A stretch of 64,000 nucleotides of DNA from NCBI GenBank assembly GCA_902728285.1, contig CACVBU010000970.1:666741-730740 (forward strand), read 5' to 3'. This DNA comes from Clytia hemisphaerica (lineage: Eukaryota; Cnidaria; Hydrozoa; Leptothecata; Clytiidae). The notes beneath the pieces were generated by a model. It did not search any database and was not told the DNA's origin. It saw only the letters and a list, made by a program, of their open reading frames with translations. Below are positions 1 to 10,441 of the stretch, in pieces; position 1 is the stretch's first letter; each line of letters opens with the position of its first letter. The translations under genes were made by a program, and so were the position numbers.

Positions 1-381
1 TGGCAGATAATTTTAAAAGTTTCTGAGGGAATGTGTGTAATTTATCGATGTTGATGCGGCTAGTTCGAAACGCAGGTCACAGGTCACAGGTCGCAGGTCA
101 CAGGTCACAGGTCAGTGATGACAGGTTGACTCTAATCAATGTCATTGCAGAGGAAAATGTTTGGAAAACACAAAGAATTATCAAAAACATAATTCTCAAG
201 CAATTTCATCCATATAAAACCATTTCAAACATCAAAATTTAACCATGTGCTTTTATCGATCTTTCGCAGTTTGCGCCGTGTATAACGCAGACCAGAAAAT
301 TTAAAACCATATTATACGTACAACAGGTATATTACATATTGTAATGTTTGTAATGTTATATGATGGTTACATATAATAAAA

Positions 382-800
382 CTCATCGCTCTAAAACTAC
401 CTTCTCAGAGAACTCACGAGCTTCTGATTGGTGTAATTTTATATCCAGCCATATTGTTATCATCACATTTGGTATGCTAAATATTTTTGGTGTTTTTCTC
501 TTTTAAGACATGATATTTTGTGATTCTGTCAACATTTTTGTCAAAAATTGTCATTAAGTCATTAAAATAACAATTGAATGATTAATTAGTTTCATCCTTC
601 TAAAACCACTCTCTTAGGGACCTCACAAGCTTCTGATTGGTGCCGTTTTATATCCATTCACACTATCAACATCACATTCTGTATTATAAATATTTTTCGT
701 GTTTTTGTCTTGTTAGGCATCATATTTTATGATTTTGTCATTATTTTTGTAAGTAAGTGTCATTAGGTTGTTATTTTATTCAATTGTCATTTTATAATAT
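382..800 (+). repeat. Tandem duplication of about 210 bp
   Basis: Two diverged copies, about 382-590 and 591-800, share blocks such as CTTCTGATTGGTG (at 420 and 630) and a later TTTTTGTC/ATTAAG stretch. The repeat lies inside the inverted-repeat element, upstream of the LTR element. No coding potential is seen. Confidence 0.7.
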
Positions 801-841
801 CTTAATAACATGTATTACTTTTTTGTAATTTAATGCGTTAT

Positions 842-932
842 TATAGGATTTTATATTATAAATATCTTTCTCTTGTTCTTTTAGATTAGCATTCATAGTT
901 ATAAATAAAACATATGAATAAGATATTCTTCA
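842..932 (+). repeat. 5' LTR (91 bp)
   Basis: Begins TATAGGATTT and ends ATTCTTCA. A TATA box, TATAAATA, lies at 857-864 and an AATAAA polyadenylation signal at 904-909. With initiation about 25-30 bases after the TATA box, R would begin near 883 and U3 would be only about 41 bp. It is unusually short for a Ty3-type LTR and starts with TA rather than TG. Confidence 0.85.
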
Positions 933-941
933 TGCTAATCT
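933..941 (+). promoter_or_regulatory. Putative self-complementary primer-binding site
   Basis: The nine bases just after the 5' LTR (TGCTAATCT) are the exact reverse complement of AGATTAGCA at 883-891 in the LTR. That is where the 5' end of the transcript is predicted from the TATA box. They do not begin with the TGG expected of a tRNA-primed site. The Tf1 family primes by folding its own mRNA 5' end onto such a site; use of that mechanism here is inferred. Confidence 0.55.
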
Positions 942-1011
942 TATTCACTAATTCTTAATGGAGTGAATTTTTTTATCTGTTATCATTATTGCCCTTGTAG
1001 AGAGCAAGGAG

Positions 1012-2268
1012 ATGGCACGGGATGCACTGCCATCCTCAGTCGGGAACGTGTCCTCGTCAACATATCGTCGACATAAGCCAAAGCAGACTGAGGCTACTCA
1101 CGCTGAAACACCTATTCCATGTCCTGGTTGTAGGAAGCCGTACCTGCGTTTCACGGAGGGCAGGACAGGACGAAACAGAAAGCCACACAAGATGTGTATC
1201 GACTGCTATCGAGCCAAACGTCGCCAAGAGAGATCTGACACCAACCAACAGCCTCAACCTGGAGCATCCAATAGCGAGATAAGCACCGTCCCTATGTTTT
1301 CCCAAGTGACTGGAATATCTACGCAACCAGATGTCACCAAATCTTCTAGAGCCACTCAGAATGCCATTTCGTTGCCTCACAACATCTTCTCCAAAGGGCA
1401 ATGGCGCAAATCAAGATTCAAGGAACATCCTAGGGTAGAACTCTTATTGTCCGTTTTGTCTTCTGACTATAAACAATTCGGCAAAAGATGCCCTAGTATT
1501 GCCCCATCTAAGATAATGGCACTTGCTGACACGGGTGCGCAATCATGTTTATGGTCAATGGATGAGTTTGAATCGCTTGGGTTTACCAAGGATGACCTGA
1601 TTCCGGTCAGCATCAACCTCATGGCAGCCAATAAGTCTCCTATTAAAGTCGAGGGGGCTGCACGTGTTCGTCTGGAGGGTACTGCATATGATGGCTCAAA
1701 ACGGTTGTGTGCTACAATGGTCTACATCAGCAGACAAGCCCAAGGATTTTACCTTTCGCTGGAGAACATGATGGACCTTGGAATTGTACCTAAGGACTTT
1801 CCTGCCATCAAACCCTCGTCTACTGTTCACCCTACCAATGCAGTGGTTGAAGACCTCATTCCAGAGGAGTCATGTTCCTGTCCTACTCGCACCACCATCC
1901 CCGAATTTCCAAAGGAGCTTCCATTTGAATGCATTCCACAGAACAACGACAAGATGAAGGAGTGGCTGCTTGATTATTTTGTGTCGTCTACTTTCAATAC
2001 CTGCCCACACCAGCGGCTGCCACAAATGGATGGTCCACCGGTTGAGATCCATCTTAAGCCTAACGCTGTTCCAAAAGCTGTGCACACTCCAGCATCGATA
2101 CCAATTCATTGGCAGGACCAAGTGCACAAGGATCTCCTTCGTGACGAAGCATTGGGTGTAATCGAGAGAGTCCCTTATGGCGAGCCAGTGACATGGTGTC
2201 ACCGTATGGTAGTGACACGAAAGCACGATGGGTCCCCAAGGCGGACTGTTGACCTATCTCCACTTAAC
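1012..2268 (+). pseudogene. Ty3-type pol, 5' part: zinc-binding N-terminus, retropepsin and start of reverse transcriptase (split by LINE)
   Basis: The open frame starts at the first ATG after the LTR. Residues about 36-64 hold a cysteine motif (CPGC ... CIDC) unlike the usual gag zinc knuckle. An aspartic protease follows with the active-site triad DTGAQ at about residue 176. The N-terminal fingers of reverse transcriptase then begin (VVTRKHDGSPRRTVDLSPLN, about residue 400). The frame is cut after residue 419, where LINE sequence starts. There is no capsid or nucleocapsid homology upstream, so the polyprotein seems to lack gag altogether. Its continuation lies at 4770-7478 in register, so the only obvious lesion is the LINE. 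Enzyme roles follow from the Ty3 family. Confidence 0.85.
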
Positions 2269-4736
2269 TTAACAAGGACCTGGAAACCTGTCCATGGCAT
2301 ATTATTTCTATGTTTGACGACCCAGACGACTCGTTATGGTGTTGGGAACATCTTTTTAAAAACGTCCTCTCCTCTCACATTACAACTAGGAAAGTGAGAG
2401 TTCGAAACAACAACCAACCCTGGATGAATGGGGATGTACGTAAAGCTATAAATGACCGCTTCAAACTATTAAATAAAGCAAGACAAACCCCACGAAATTC
2501 CAAAGAATGGAAGGACTACAAAAGAGCCAAAAACAAATGCACCAACTTGATAAGAACCACTAAAGTAAATTACTGGAGAGAGAAATTTGTGACATGCGAA
2601 TCCTCAAAATCATTCTGGTCGCTTGTAAAAAAATTCAAAGGGAAATCAAATAGCCGACACATTGGTCCCTTAAAAAATGAAAATGATACCATTGTTACTG
2701 ATGACACTGATAAAGCAAAAACAATGAATAAATTTTTTGCTAATATTGGAAAACAACTTGCGACACCTCCACAGACTGACGAATATGGATCTTTGAACTC
2801 GTACATTTATCGAGTGACCCCTACTATATCTACAATCCAATTCTCAAAAGAACTTCTTCAAAAATCGTTCAAAGCTGCTGTAAAAATTGGTAAAGCCGGG
2901 GGTCCTGATAACATCACCGCTAAGGACCTATCTTTGAACCCGGAAGCCTCAGTTGAGGGTTTACAGTACGTTGTCAAATGTAGTTTATCGTCTGGTACTT
3001 TTCCAACTCAATGGAAAACTTCTAAAGTATCTGCAGTCTTCAAGAAAGGCTCTAAATCGGATTGTTCAAATTACAGGCCGATATCATTACTCTCAATCCC
3101 AAGTAAAATTGTTGAACATCTTGTCTGCTCACAATTAACTGACCATCTCAGAGAGCATTGTCTCGAATCCGAACACCAGTGGGGCTTTAGACCGAATCGA
3201 TCGACCGATGACATCCTACTCTATATGACCGAGAAGTGGAGAAAAGCCATTGACTCCCGCCAATCAGTTGGTACCCTGTTCATAGATTTTCGAAAAGCAT
3301 TTGATAGCGTATCCCACCCAATTCTACTAAGAAAGCTAAGCGCTTCAGGGTTATCAGGTGACTTTTTAACCTATCTTGAGAGTTATTTGTCGAATCGTAA
3401 GCAATTCACCGTTATCAATGGAGTCAACTCAGATTGTGCTGATGTGGAATTCGGAGTACCGCAAGGGTCACTTATCGGCCCACCGTGCTTTTCAGTTAAT
3501 GTTAACGACATGAGTGAAAGCATTGATTGTGATCTAGATCAGTTAGCTGACGACTCAACAGCGTACACATCAGATCCACATAGCGATATTGTCATCAAAA
3601 ACCTTCAAAGAAGTGCCCATCAACTTGAATCGTTTGCCAAGAAAAATTCGTTAACCATCCACCCTGACAAATGCAAAGTTATGCTTATGTCTAAAAATCG
3701 CTTTGTTGGTCCTCTTCAAAATATAACTATTTGTCATAAAAATGTTGAGATAATAAACTCAACAAAATGTCTTGGAGTTACAATCGATGACGAATTGAAA
3801 TGGGATGTTCATGCTCAAAAAATTACTAAAAGTTTCGGTGTTAAAGTCAAGAAGCCATACCAAATGAGAGGGATGCCAAAGTCTACCCTTTCAACCATCT
3901 ATTTTCAAGGAATATTACCATCCGTCCTGTATGCTGTTTTGATTTGGGGAAATTGTTCCGATGCCTTACTATCAAGCATTGAAAAAGTTCATATAAGAGC
4001 TGCTCGCTTCATTCAGCGGATAAAGAAATCAGTCCCAGATATCTATGTTCTGTCACAGGCCAAATGGAAGGAAATTATTTATTATTATAAGAAGAGCATT
4101 GCGTGTAAAGTGTACAAAATATACAATGGTCTCAGCTCACCACTTTTATCGGAACTTATCAGCAAATCAAATACACGTGGAAATAGAAAATCTTCAAAAA
4201 TTGACCAGGCAAAATTCACCTTTGTTGATTATAAACGATCATTTATGTACAGAGCAGCTATTGTTTGGAATAACATTCCCAGCTCAATACGGGAAATAAA
4301 AACTTACAAAGCTTTTACAAAAGCCTTGAATAAATCTGATTGTTTGGATAAAATTAATTTTAATATGACGGGTCGTGCACTATTATATAAAGATTATGTT
4401 TATTACTAAATTACATTTACTGAATATCTATTTTTTTTCTTCGCAAATTTTTAGCTTATTATTACCTAGAGTTTATTTATGTACTTTTATATATGTATAT
4501 TTCTCCTAAATTCTCCTGAGTCTTAATCCTAATCAACTTTTTGTTCCTATACAAAAACTCCTAGATTCAACTAACTTTTAGCTTGATTCAACCAACTTTT
4601 AGCTTAATTCACAAGCTTTTACTTTTTCGTTTTTTAGCCAGTAGGTCCACATCAGTTTTTTACTGCCAATATGTACAGAATTGTGTATAATTGTATATAG
4701 TTTTGTATATAGAACCTGACCTGCTTTACCAAATAA

Positions 4737-4765
<29 letters not shown>
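2269..4765 (+). mobile_element. 5'-truncated CR1/Jockey-type LINE inserted in the LTR element's pol
   Basis: LINE sequence starts directly after the pol codon at 2266-2268 and ends in a (TAA)n tail at about 4735-4768. The four bases TAAC occur on both sides (2265-2268 and 4766-4769), consistent with a short target duplication. ORF1 and the endonuclease half of ORF2 are missing, as expected for a truncated non-LTR insertion. Its orientation matches that of the host element. Confidence 0.85.
2310..4409 (+). CDS. LINE ORF2 C-terminal part: reverse transcriptase of a non-LTR retrotransposon
   Basis: The frame is open from the truncation junction at about 2271; the ATG at 2310 is only the first methionine. 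The linker (NNNQPWMNGDVRKAI) precedes a full reverse transcriptase. Visible motifs are GGPDNI, NYRPISLLSIPSKI, QWGFRPNRSTDD, LFIDFRKAFDSV, GVPQGSLIGP and LADDSTAY. The last is the catalytic box, in which the common Y/F before ADD is L. A thumb and C-terminal region follow (KCLGVTIDDELKW). No stop or frameshift is seen over about 700 codons, so the copy is recent. The motif set fits the CR1/Jockey group. Without endonuclease or ORF1 it should be immobile by itself. Confidence 0.88.
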   Translation: MFDDPDDSLWCWEHLFKNVLSSHITTRKVRVRNNNQPWMNGDVRKAINDRFKLLNKARQTPRNSKEWKDYKRAKNKCTNLIRTTKVNYWREKFVTCESSKSFWSLVKKFKGKSNSRHIGPLKNENDTIVTDDTDKAKTMNKFFANIGKQLATPPQTDEYGSLNSYIYRVTPTISTIQFSKELLQKSFKAAVKIGKAGGPDNITAKDLSLNPEASVEGLQYVVKCSLSSGTFPTQWKTSKVSAVFKKGSKSDCSNYRPISLLSIPSKIVEHLVCSQLTDHLREHCLESEHQWGFRPNRSTDDILLYMTEKWRKAIDSRQSVGTLFIDFRKAFDSVSHPILLRKLSASGLSGDFLTYLESYLSNRKQFTVINGVNSDCADVEFGVPQGSLIGPPCFSVNVNDMSESIDCDLDQLADDSTAYTSDPHSDIVIKNLQRSAHQLESFAKKNSLTIHPDKCKVMLMSKNRFVGPLQNITICHKNVEIINSTKCLGVTIDDELKWDVHAQKITKSFGVKVKKPYQMRGMPKSTLSTIYFQGILPSVLYAVLIWGNCSDALLSSIEKVHIRAARFIQRIKKSVPDIYVLSQAKWKEIIYYYKKSIACKVYKIYNGLSSPLLSELISKSNTRGNRKSSKIDQAKFTFVDYKRSFMYRAAIVWNNIPSSIREIKTYKAFTKALNKSDCLDKINFNMTGRALLYKDYVYY

Positions 4766-4769
<4 letters not shown>

Positions 4770-4772
<3 letters not shown>

Positions 4773-7478
4773 CACTGTCAAAGGGAAACGTTTGCATCTG
4801 CTTCACCATTCCAGTCAGCTAGAAGAGTACCAACCAACACGTGGAAGACTGTCAACGACGCATGGAACGGTTTCCATAGTGTACCTCTCGAGGAATCCCA
4901 CAGGCACCTTACCACTTTCATCACACCCTTTGGCCGCTGGAGGTACTGTGCAACCCCACAAGGATTTTCTGGTTCCGGTGATGGTTACAACCGTCGTTTC
5001 GACCAAGTCCTCTCTGATTTTGAAAGGAAAGAGCGAGTTACTGACGACGTCCTGCACTATGACACGTCACTTGAAGAACATTGGTGGAGGACGATGGAGA
5101 TGTTAATTACATCCGGCAAATCAGGAATTATCATGAATCCAGATAAGTTCCAGTTTGCCCAACGTACTGTTGACTTTGCTGGATTTCGTATTTCCGATTC
5201 ATCCATTGCTCCGTTGTCAAAGTACACCGATGCTATACGCAATTTCCCTACGCCCAAATCAACCACTGACATCCGGATTTGGTTTGGCTTAGTGAACCAA
5301 GTATCAAACTACGCTCAACTCCGCGATCACATGGAGCCTTTCAGGCGGTTCCTAAGTCCACGTCAGATGTTCCAATGGACCCCCGAACTCGACAAAGCAT
5401 TCCGTCAGTCCAAAGAATCTATCATCCAAGCAATCAATGCAGGAGTCATCATATTTGATCCTACACGAAAGACCTGTCTTCGACCCGATTGGTCTCGCAA
5501 AGGCATCGGCTACTTCTTGTACCAGCAACATTGTGAGTGTGACTCAGACACACCGGATTGCTGTAATTTGGGCTGGAGGATCGTTCTCGCAGGATCCCGT
5601 TTCCTACAGTCTTCAGAACAACGATACGCTCCCATCGAGGGGGAGGCCCTAGCAATTGCGTGGTCGCTTGAACAGACCAAGTATTTTACTCAAGGCTGCC
5701 CATCGCTGATAGTCGTCACTGACCACAAACCCTTGGTCAAGATTCTTGGAGATCGTACATTAGATGAAATAGCAAACGATATAATCTTTCGCCTGAAACA
5801 ACGCACCCTGCCCTGGTCCTTCCGGATTTTTCACCTACCAGGCAAAACCAATCTAGCTTCTGACGCAACGTCACGTTACCCCTCATCCGTCATCGGGTTA
5901 CTAACAGTCGCTGATCAGATTGAAAATGCCATCAACGCTGCTATTCGAGTCGATACAAAGGAAACATTTAGCATCAGTTGGGATCAACTAGTTGCCGAAA
6001 CAGCCAAGGATCAACCACTTGCTCTGCTTCTTAAGTACGTCCAATCTGGTTTCAAAGCGATTCAACCTGATGAGATTGCAATAGTTTCTGAATACTGGAA
6101 ATATCGAGATTCGCTATATATTCTCGATGATGTTCTCCTTTATCACGATCGAGTTGTTGTGCCCCCATCACTCCGTCAAACCGTACTATCCATCCTTCAT
6201 TCAGCAAACCAAGGGGTGACTGCCATGTCTTCACGTGCTCAATCGACAGTCTTTTGGCCAGGTATATCAAAGAACATTGAAGCTACTCGTGCCAGCTGCG
6301 CCTCGTGTCACCGCAATGCCCCATCGCAACCTGCCATGCCTACTGCGCCTCCATCCACACCGTCGACTCCATTCGAGATGATCTTCGCTGATTTCTTTTC
6401 ATATGCTGGCATTCACTACCTACTAGCTGGAGATAGATTATCTGGCTGGGTTGAAGTTTACCGCTCCATTCATGGTAGTAGCAAATCTGGTGCCAAGGGA
6501 CTCATTGCTGCGTTACGCTCATTGTTCGCTACATTTGGCGTTCCTGAAGAGCTTTCCAGCGATGGCGGCCCAGAATTTGCCGCTGGTGAGACACAATCCT
6601 TCTTGAAGAAGTGGGGTGTACATCATCGCATCTCATCCGCTTATTTTGCCCAATCTAATGGTCGTGCTGAAGTTGCAGTGAAGAAATGCAAACGTTTGCT
6701 AATGGAAAACATTTCTCCCAATGGATCGCTAGACAACGACAAATTCCTCAGAGCCCTTCTCCAAACACGCAATACCCCCGATGCAGATTGCAAGGTCAGT
6801 CCTGCTGAGATCATCTTCGGCAAGCCACTCCGTGACGCCTTATCATTCCTTACCCGGCTACCCAAGTTTGCAAATCCTTCGATTCGGTCAACATGGCGGG
6901 AGGCTTGGAACAAGAAGGAAGAGGCCATGTTGGCTCGCTTTTCTCGATCGTCCGAACGGCTGAACCAATCCACTCGTAATCTCCAACCATTATCTGCTGG
7001 TGATCATGTCCTTATCCAGAATCAGCATGGCAGCCATCCTAACAAATGGGACAAGTCAGGTGTCGTTGTTGAGGTTCGTGGATTCGACCAATACGTTGTT
7101 AAGGTTGATGGATCAAATCGTGTGACACTTCGTAACCGACGATTTCTGCGTAAGTTCACGCCTATCTCTTCAGACATCCAACCTACCACGAGGATCAATG
7201 TACTGCCAGTAGCACCTGTCCGGAATACTGTTGCCACTCTTCCGCTTAGTCTACCTGACACCACATCAATGGGAGATACCGCACCTACAACTACTGTTGC
7301 TGATGCTCAGGAAACCGTTCATTCCGATATCCCAGCCCGCCAACATACTACACCTGAGGAAGTACAGGATACATCCCAGCCTTCCGTATCGGATGCTCCT
7401 ACAAGTACGCACTTACGGCCGCGTCGCTCGATAAAACCTCCTCCGAGATACATCTCAGAGTCTGGAACCTGGTCTTGA
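4770..7478 (+). pseudogene. Ty3-type pol, 3' part: reverse transcriptase, RNase H and integrase
   Basis: This continues the frame interrupted at 2268 and is open for about 902 codons, although the first in-frame ATG is at 5094. Reverse transcriptase core motifs are FGRWRYCATPQGFSGSGDGY and the catalytic box VTDDVLHYD. The connection domain (NPDKFQFAQRTVDFAGFRIS) and an RNase H-like segment (RYAPIEGEALAIAWSLEQ, VTDHKPLV) follow. The integrase has CASCH in its zinc region and a DDE core: D in FADFFSYAG, D in LSSDGGPEF, E in SNGRAEVAVKKC. A GPY/F-like C-terminal domain (GVVVEVRGFDQYVVKVDG) and a Thr/Pro-rich tail complete it. The first His of the usual HHCC pair is visible (ILHSANQGV); the second is not obvious. 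Confidence 0.87.
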
Positions 7479-7850
7479 GTGATGTGTTGGAAGGTTAACA
7501 TGTATTTTCTATGCGATGGTAGTGATGAGTTCTCTCTATATTGAGCTTTTAATTGGTGATTGATGTGTTATGTTATTCTTAAATTGTTTTGGCATGTTGG
7601 ATATGGTTTTGGCCATGATTGGATTGATTTATTGTGGCTTTTGTACTATGATGGGTAAAATTTCCCCCTAGTGTTGACGCTTCTATTGACTATCGGATTT
7701 TTACCCGATACATATGTGGTCATGTATATTTTTTATGACTGTTGAACACTGAGCTGATCAGCTCTTAGATTTATAGGATTTTATATTATTGTTAGGTGCT
7801 CCTAACTTTTTGGGTTTTTATGTTGTCATCATCTTATATGCTTTCAACAT

Positions 7851-7858
7851 GGGGGGGA
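7851..7858 (+). promoter_or_regulatory. Polypurine tract of the Ty3-type element
   Basis: GGGGGGGA lies directly against the first base of the 3' LTR, the usual position of the plus-strand DNA primer. Between the stop codon (7478) and this tract is about 370 bp of non-coding DNA. That stretch includes a partial extra copy of the LTR start (TATAGGATTTTATATTAT near 7773). Confidence 0.75.
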
Positions 7859-7949
7859 TATAGGATTTTATATTATATATATCTTTCTCTTGTTCTTTTA
7901 GATTAGCATTCATAGTTATAAATAAAACATATGAATAAGATATTCTTCA
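7859..7949 (+). repeat. 3' LTR (91 bp)
   Basis: Differs from the 5' LTR only near base 19, where TATAAATA becomes TATATATA. It carries AATAAA at 7921-7926 and is followed by the target duplication GTTAT. Confidence 0.85.
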
Positions 7950-8270
7950 GTTATGTATTGATGTTATGTCATTCCCTTGAGAACGGACCGAGTCCGAAAC
8001 ATGTCGGGAAAAATCAAAATATAATAGCCGCATTCTTTTTCACCGTCCAACACACAATGTATTGATGTTATGTTATGTATATGTTATGATCTTATTATCT
8101 TTTTTCCGGTCTGCACTTTGTTGACCTGTGACCTGTGACCTGTTGACCTGTGACCTGTGACCTGCGTTTCGAACTAGCCGATGTTGATGGCTTGTTGATT
8201 CTTTAAAGAAAAAAGATAACAGGTATAGCTTTTTCTAATCCTGGAATATCGAGGTTCCAGCTACACTGAC

Positions 8271-8645
8271 AATAGCTGATTGAAAAACGAAGATTTCTTA
8301 TAGTTATCAGCGTGGGCTTGGCCGCCATTTTGAATTTCGATTTTTTTCTCCTGTACTCGGCAATTTAGAGACCACTGTTTTTGTGATCTCGCTTGGTCTC
8401 ACTTTTGTTTAAGATTTTCAGCTTGAAAACCAAGGTAAAAGAGACAAAAGTTGGGGGCAAAATTGGGGGCATTTGTCTCAATTATCCTGTATTTCAATGC
8501 AGCTTTGCTAGACTAAACAAGACAAACCAAAACATAATGACATCACAGTGAATTGGTCTAGAAGTTGTTCGTAATACGCGATTTGGCTTACGCGTTTAAC
8601 ACTTGTGGTTGTGCCCAAGTTGGAGCAGTTGATGGTAAATGAGTC
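8271..8645 (+). repeat. Dispersed repeat, long form (second copy at 52391-52535)
   Basis: 8271-8370 (AATAGCTGATTGAAAAACGA to CGGCAATTTAGAG) and 8574-8613 (GTTGTTCGTAATACGCG onward) match 52391-52535 nearly base for base. Here they are separated by 203 bp that the other copy lacks. The extra piece holds a hairpin with GAGACAAA/TTTGTCTC arms around two GTTGGGGGCA-like units. The element end GTTGGAGCAGTTGAT follows at about 8620. Confidence 0.7.
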
Positions 8646-10441
8646 TCCATTATTCTAATGTCTCTATAATTTGAGTAAATCGTCGTTCCTCGTAGCTGTT
8701 TGTGTATGGAGACTACACAAAGTTACTAGTTACTGTGCATTGAGTGGGACAGTCTGTCTGTGTGTGCCCTGACCTGTCGTCCTGTGGGATAATACCAAAA
8801 AAAATTGAATTTTTGTTTTTGTCTAGCTAAACATTACAAAAAATATTAACAAACATCTTACCAATTAAATCTCTATGTCAACTATGGAAATGTCTCACGA
8901 GCAGGGCTTGATAAAAACTTGGGTAGTAGAAATGGAACAGAAAACATAAAACTTTGAAAATCGAAGGTCGGATCAGTGTTTTCGCGACGCCATGTTTGTT
9001 TTCCTTCACTGGGTAATTTTGAATTATAGCAAAAAGTTGAAATCCCGCGCGCGGGAAAATTATCACACAACTCGCCCGCCCCGCCCCGCCCCGCCCCGCC
9101 CCCTTAAAAAAGTTACACATTTTTTTTGTTCATTTTTACTTCCATTTCAAATTCGAATAAAATGGCCCCTTGAAGATCGAATTAGAAAATAGAGAGATTC
9201 AACTGTACACTATTTTTTTTTTAATCCAGGCTTTAAACTTGACGACTTTACCACCAAATTTCTTCTTGATCGAGTTTCAGTCTGTTATTTTCATCCCCAC
9301 TACTGCGACTAGCTGAAAAAATCCTACCGGGTCTGTGAGAAGGGGGTGTCTCTCTGGTGGTACCTTCCTACCAACCAATTTTGTTATTTGTAAAGCTGTG
9401 CGAAAAAGAGTTTTCGTCTAATAGGCCGAACGAATGCCCCCGGATAGTATAGAGAACTGCCGGGTACATTTATTAGGATGTCGTACTTGACTAAGTTGGC
9501 ACAGGAGGGGCGAGATAGAAGGGGCGGGGGGCACATAGCCCAACCTTTCGTGTAGTTGTGGTCGCGCTTTGTCAAGTCTAGAGGTTGTATACCGCCCATA
9601 ATCCAAAGTTGTTATCTTTCACGTCAAAAATAAGCGCCAATGGAGTTGCTTTATTTTTCTTTTGACCAATAGCGTAGTCTAGCAAGCTAGACAACTAATT
9701 CAGACATATTAGAAATAAAGCAAAAAAGTAAATTTTAGTCGTCTAGAAACCTTTGTGCACTAACTCCAAACAAAAAAAAAAAAGTGTCAATATCGCAATT
9801 AAAATTTTTTCCCGCTCAAAAGTTCTTGAAAATAAAATGTGTGTGGATTTGTGTGTTAAAAATGTTTCATTTGAGTTGATTTTATTTTGAGAGTTTGTTG
9901 TTGCTTGATAAATTGTTTTTTCGCTACGCAAGTTTCTGCGTAGCTAGGCCTCTATAAGGCTGGAACACCGGATTCTTCCAGTCGTTTATACAAACTAAAT
10001 CCCGTATCATTATTTGATTTTATTATTAGTATTACATGCATTATAAACGACTCCAGTCTACCAATAGCGTGGAAGCTTCGCTCGAAAAAGAACGATTGAA
10101 GCGCGCACAAGTGGAGACCGGCCTTAAAACGGCAAAGAATTTAGAAATTTCTGTAGATATCGGGTCCTGTTTACAAATTTGAGACAAATGGGAAGCTCTC
10201 AAAGAAACACCCAAAACGCGACATATTACTCGTGAACGTCAAAATTAACGGGTACAAAAACGGATTATATATTTTCAACCATTTAATTCTTTTTCAATTG
10301 GTATCAAACTTTTAACGTACAAGTTTCTTTTAAGCTCATGAATCTAAGATATGATTACTGTATTTCCTATGTTTAGAGCGCCAGGCACCATACCTTAATC
10401 AAGAAGTTAGTAGAAGGCGCGCTGTGCCCCAGAAAGCGGTA
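8646..10441. other. Intergenic region without recognisable gene
   Basis: Contains a short CCCCG tandem run (9069-9103), a single end of the inverted-repeat family seen complete at 59277-59580 (AAAAATCCTACCGGGTCTGTGAGAAG, about 9318-9343) and A/T-rich DNA. No open frame here has codon character or family motifs. Confidence 0.6.

Larger units (their letters stand above)
842..7949 (+). mobile_element. Ty3-type gag-less LTR retrotransposon with 91-bp LTRs
   Basis: Identical 91-bp direct repeats (842-932 and 7859-7949, one mismatch) bound a single long pol frame. The element is flanked by the 5-bp duplication GTTAT (837-841 and 7950-7954). A polypurine tract (GGGGGGGA, 7851-7858) directly precedes the 3' LTR. 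Only 79 bases separate the 5' LTR from the first ATG, so there is no room for gag. Protease, reverse transcriptase, RNase H and integrase occur in Ty3 order. The near-identity of the LTRs indicates a recent insertion. A LINE at 2269-4765 later broke pol. Confidence 0.88.
58..8179. mobile_element. Mutator-like non-autonomous inverted-repeat DNA transposon, host of a nested LTR element
   Basis: The two ends are inverted repeats of roughly 55 bp. The left end starts GGCTAGTTCGAAACGCAGG followed by repeated AGGTCAC units; the right end at 8121-8179 is the mirror image ending GAACTAGCC. The ends are flanked by the direct repeat GATGTTGATG (47-56 and 8180-8189), a target duplication of about 10 bp. 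Duplications of 9-11 bp are typical of Mutator-like elements, so that assignment is inferred. No transposase is encoded. Removing the inserted retrotransposon and one copy of its 5-bp duplication leaves about 1.0 kb. Confidence 0.75.

Noticed and set aside
4792..5106. Separate 104-codon gene before the second pol part
   Set aside because: It is an alternative frame of the reverse transcriptase segment 4770-5093, which is open in the pol frame but lacks an ATG.
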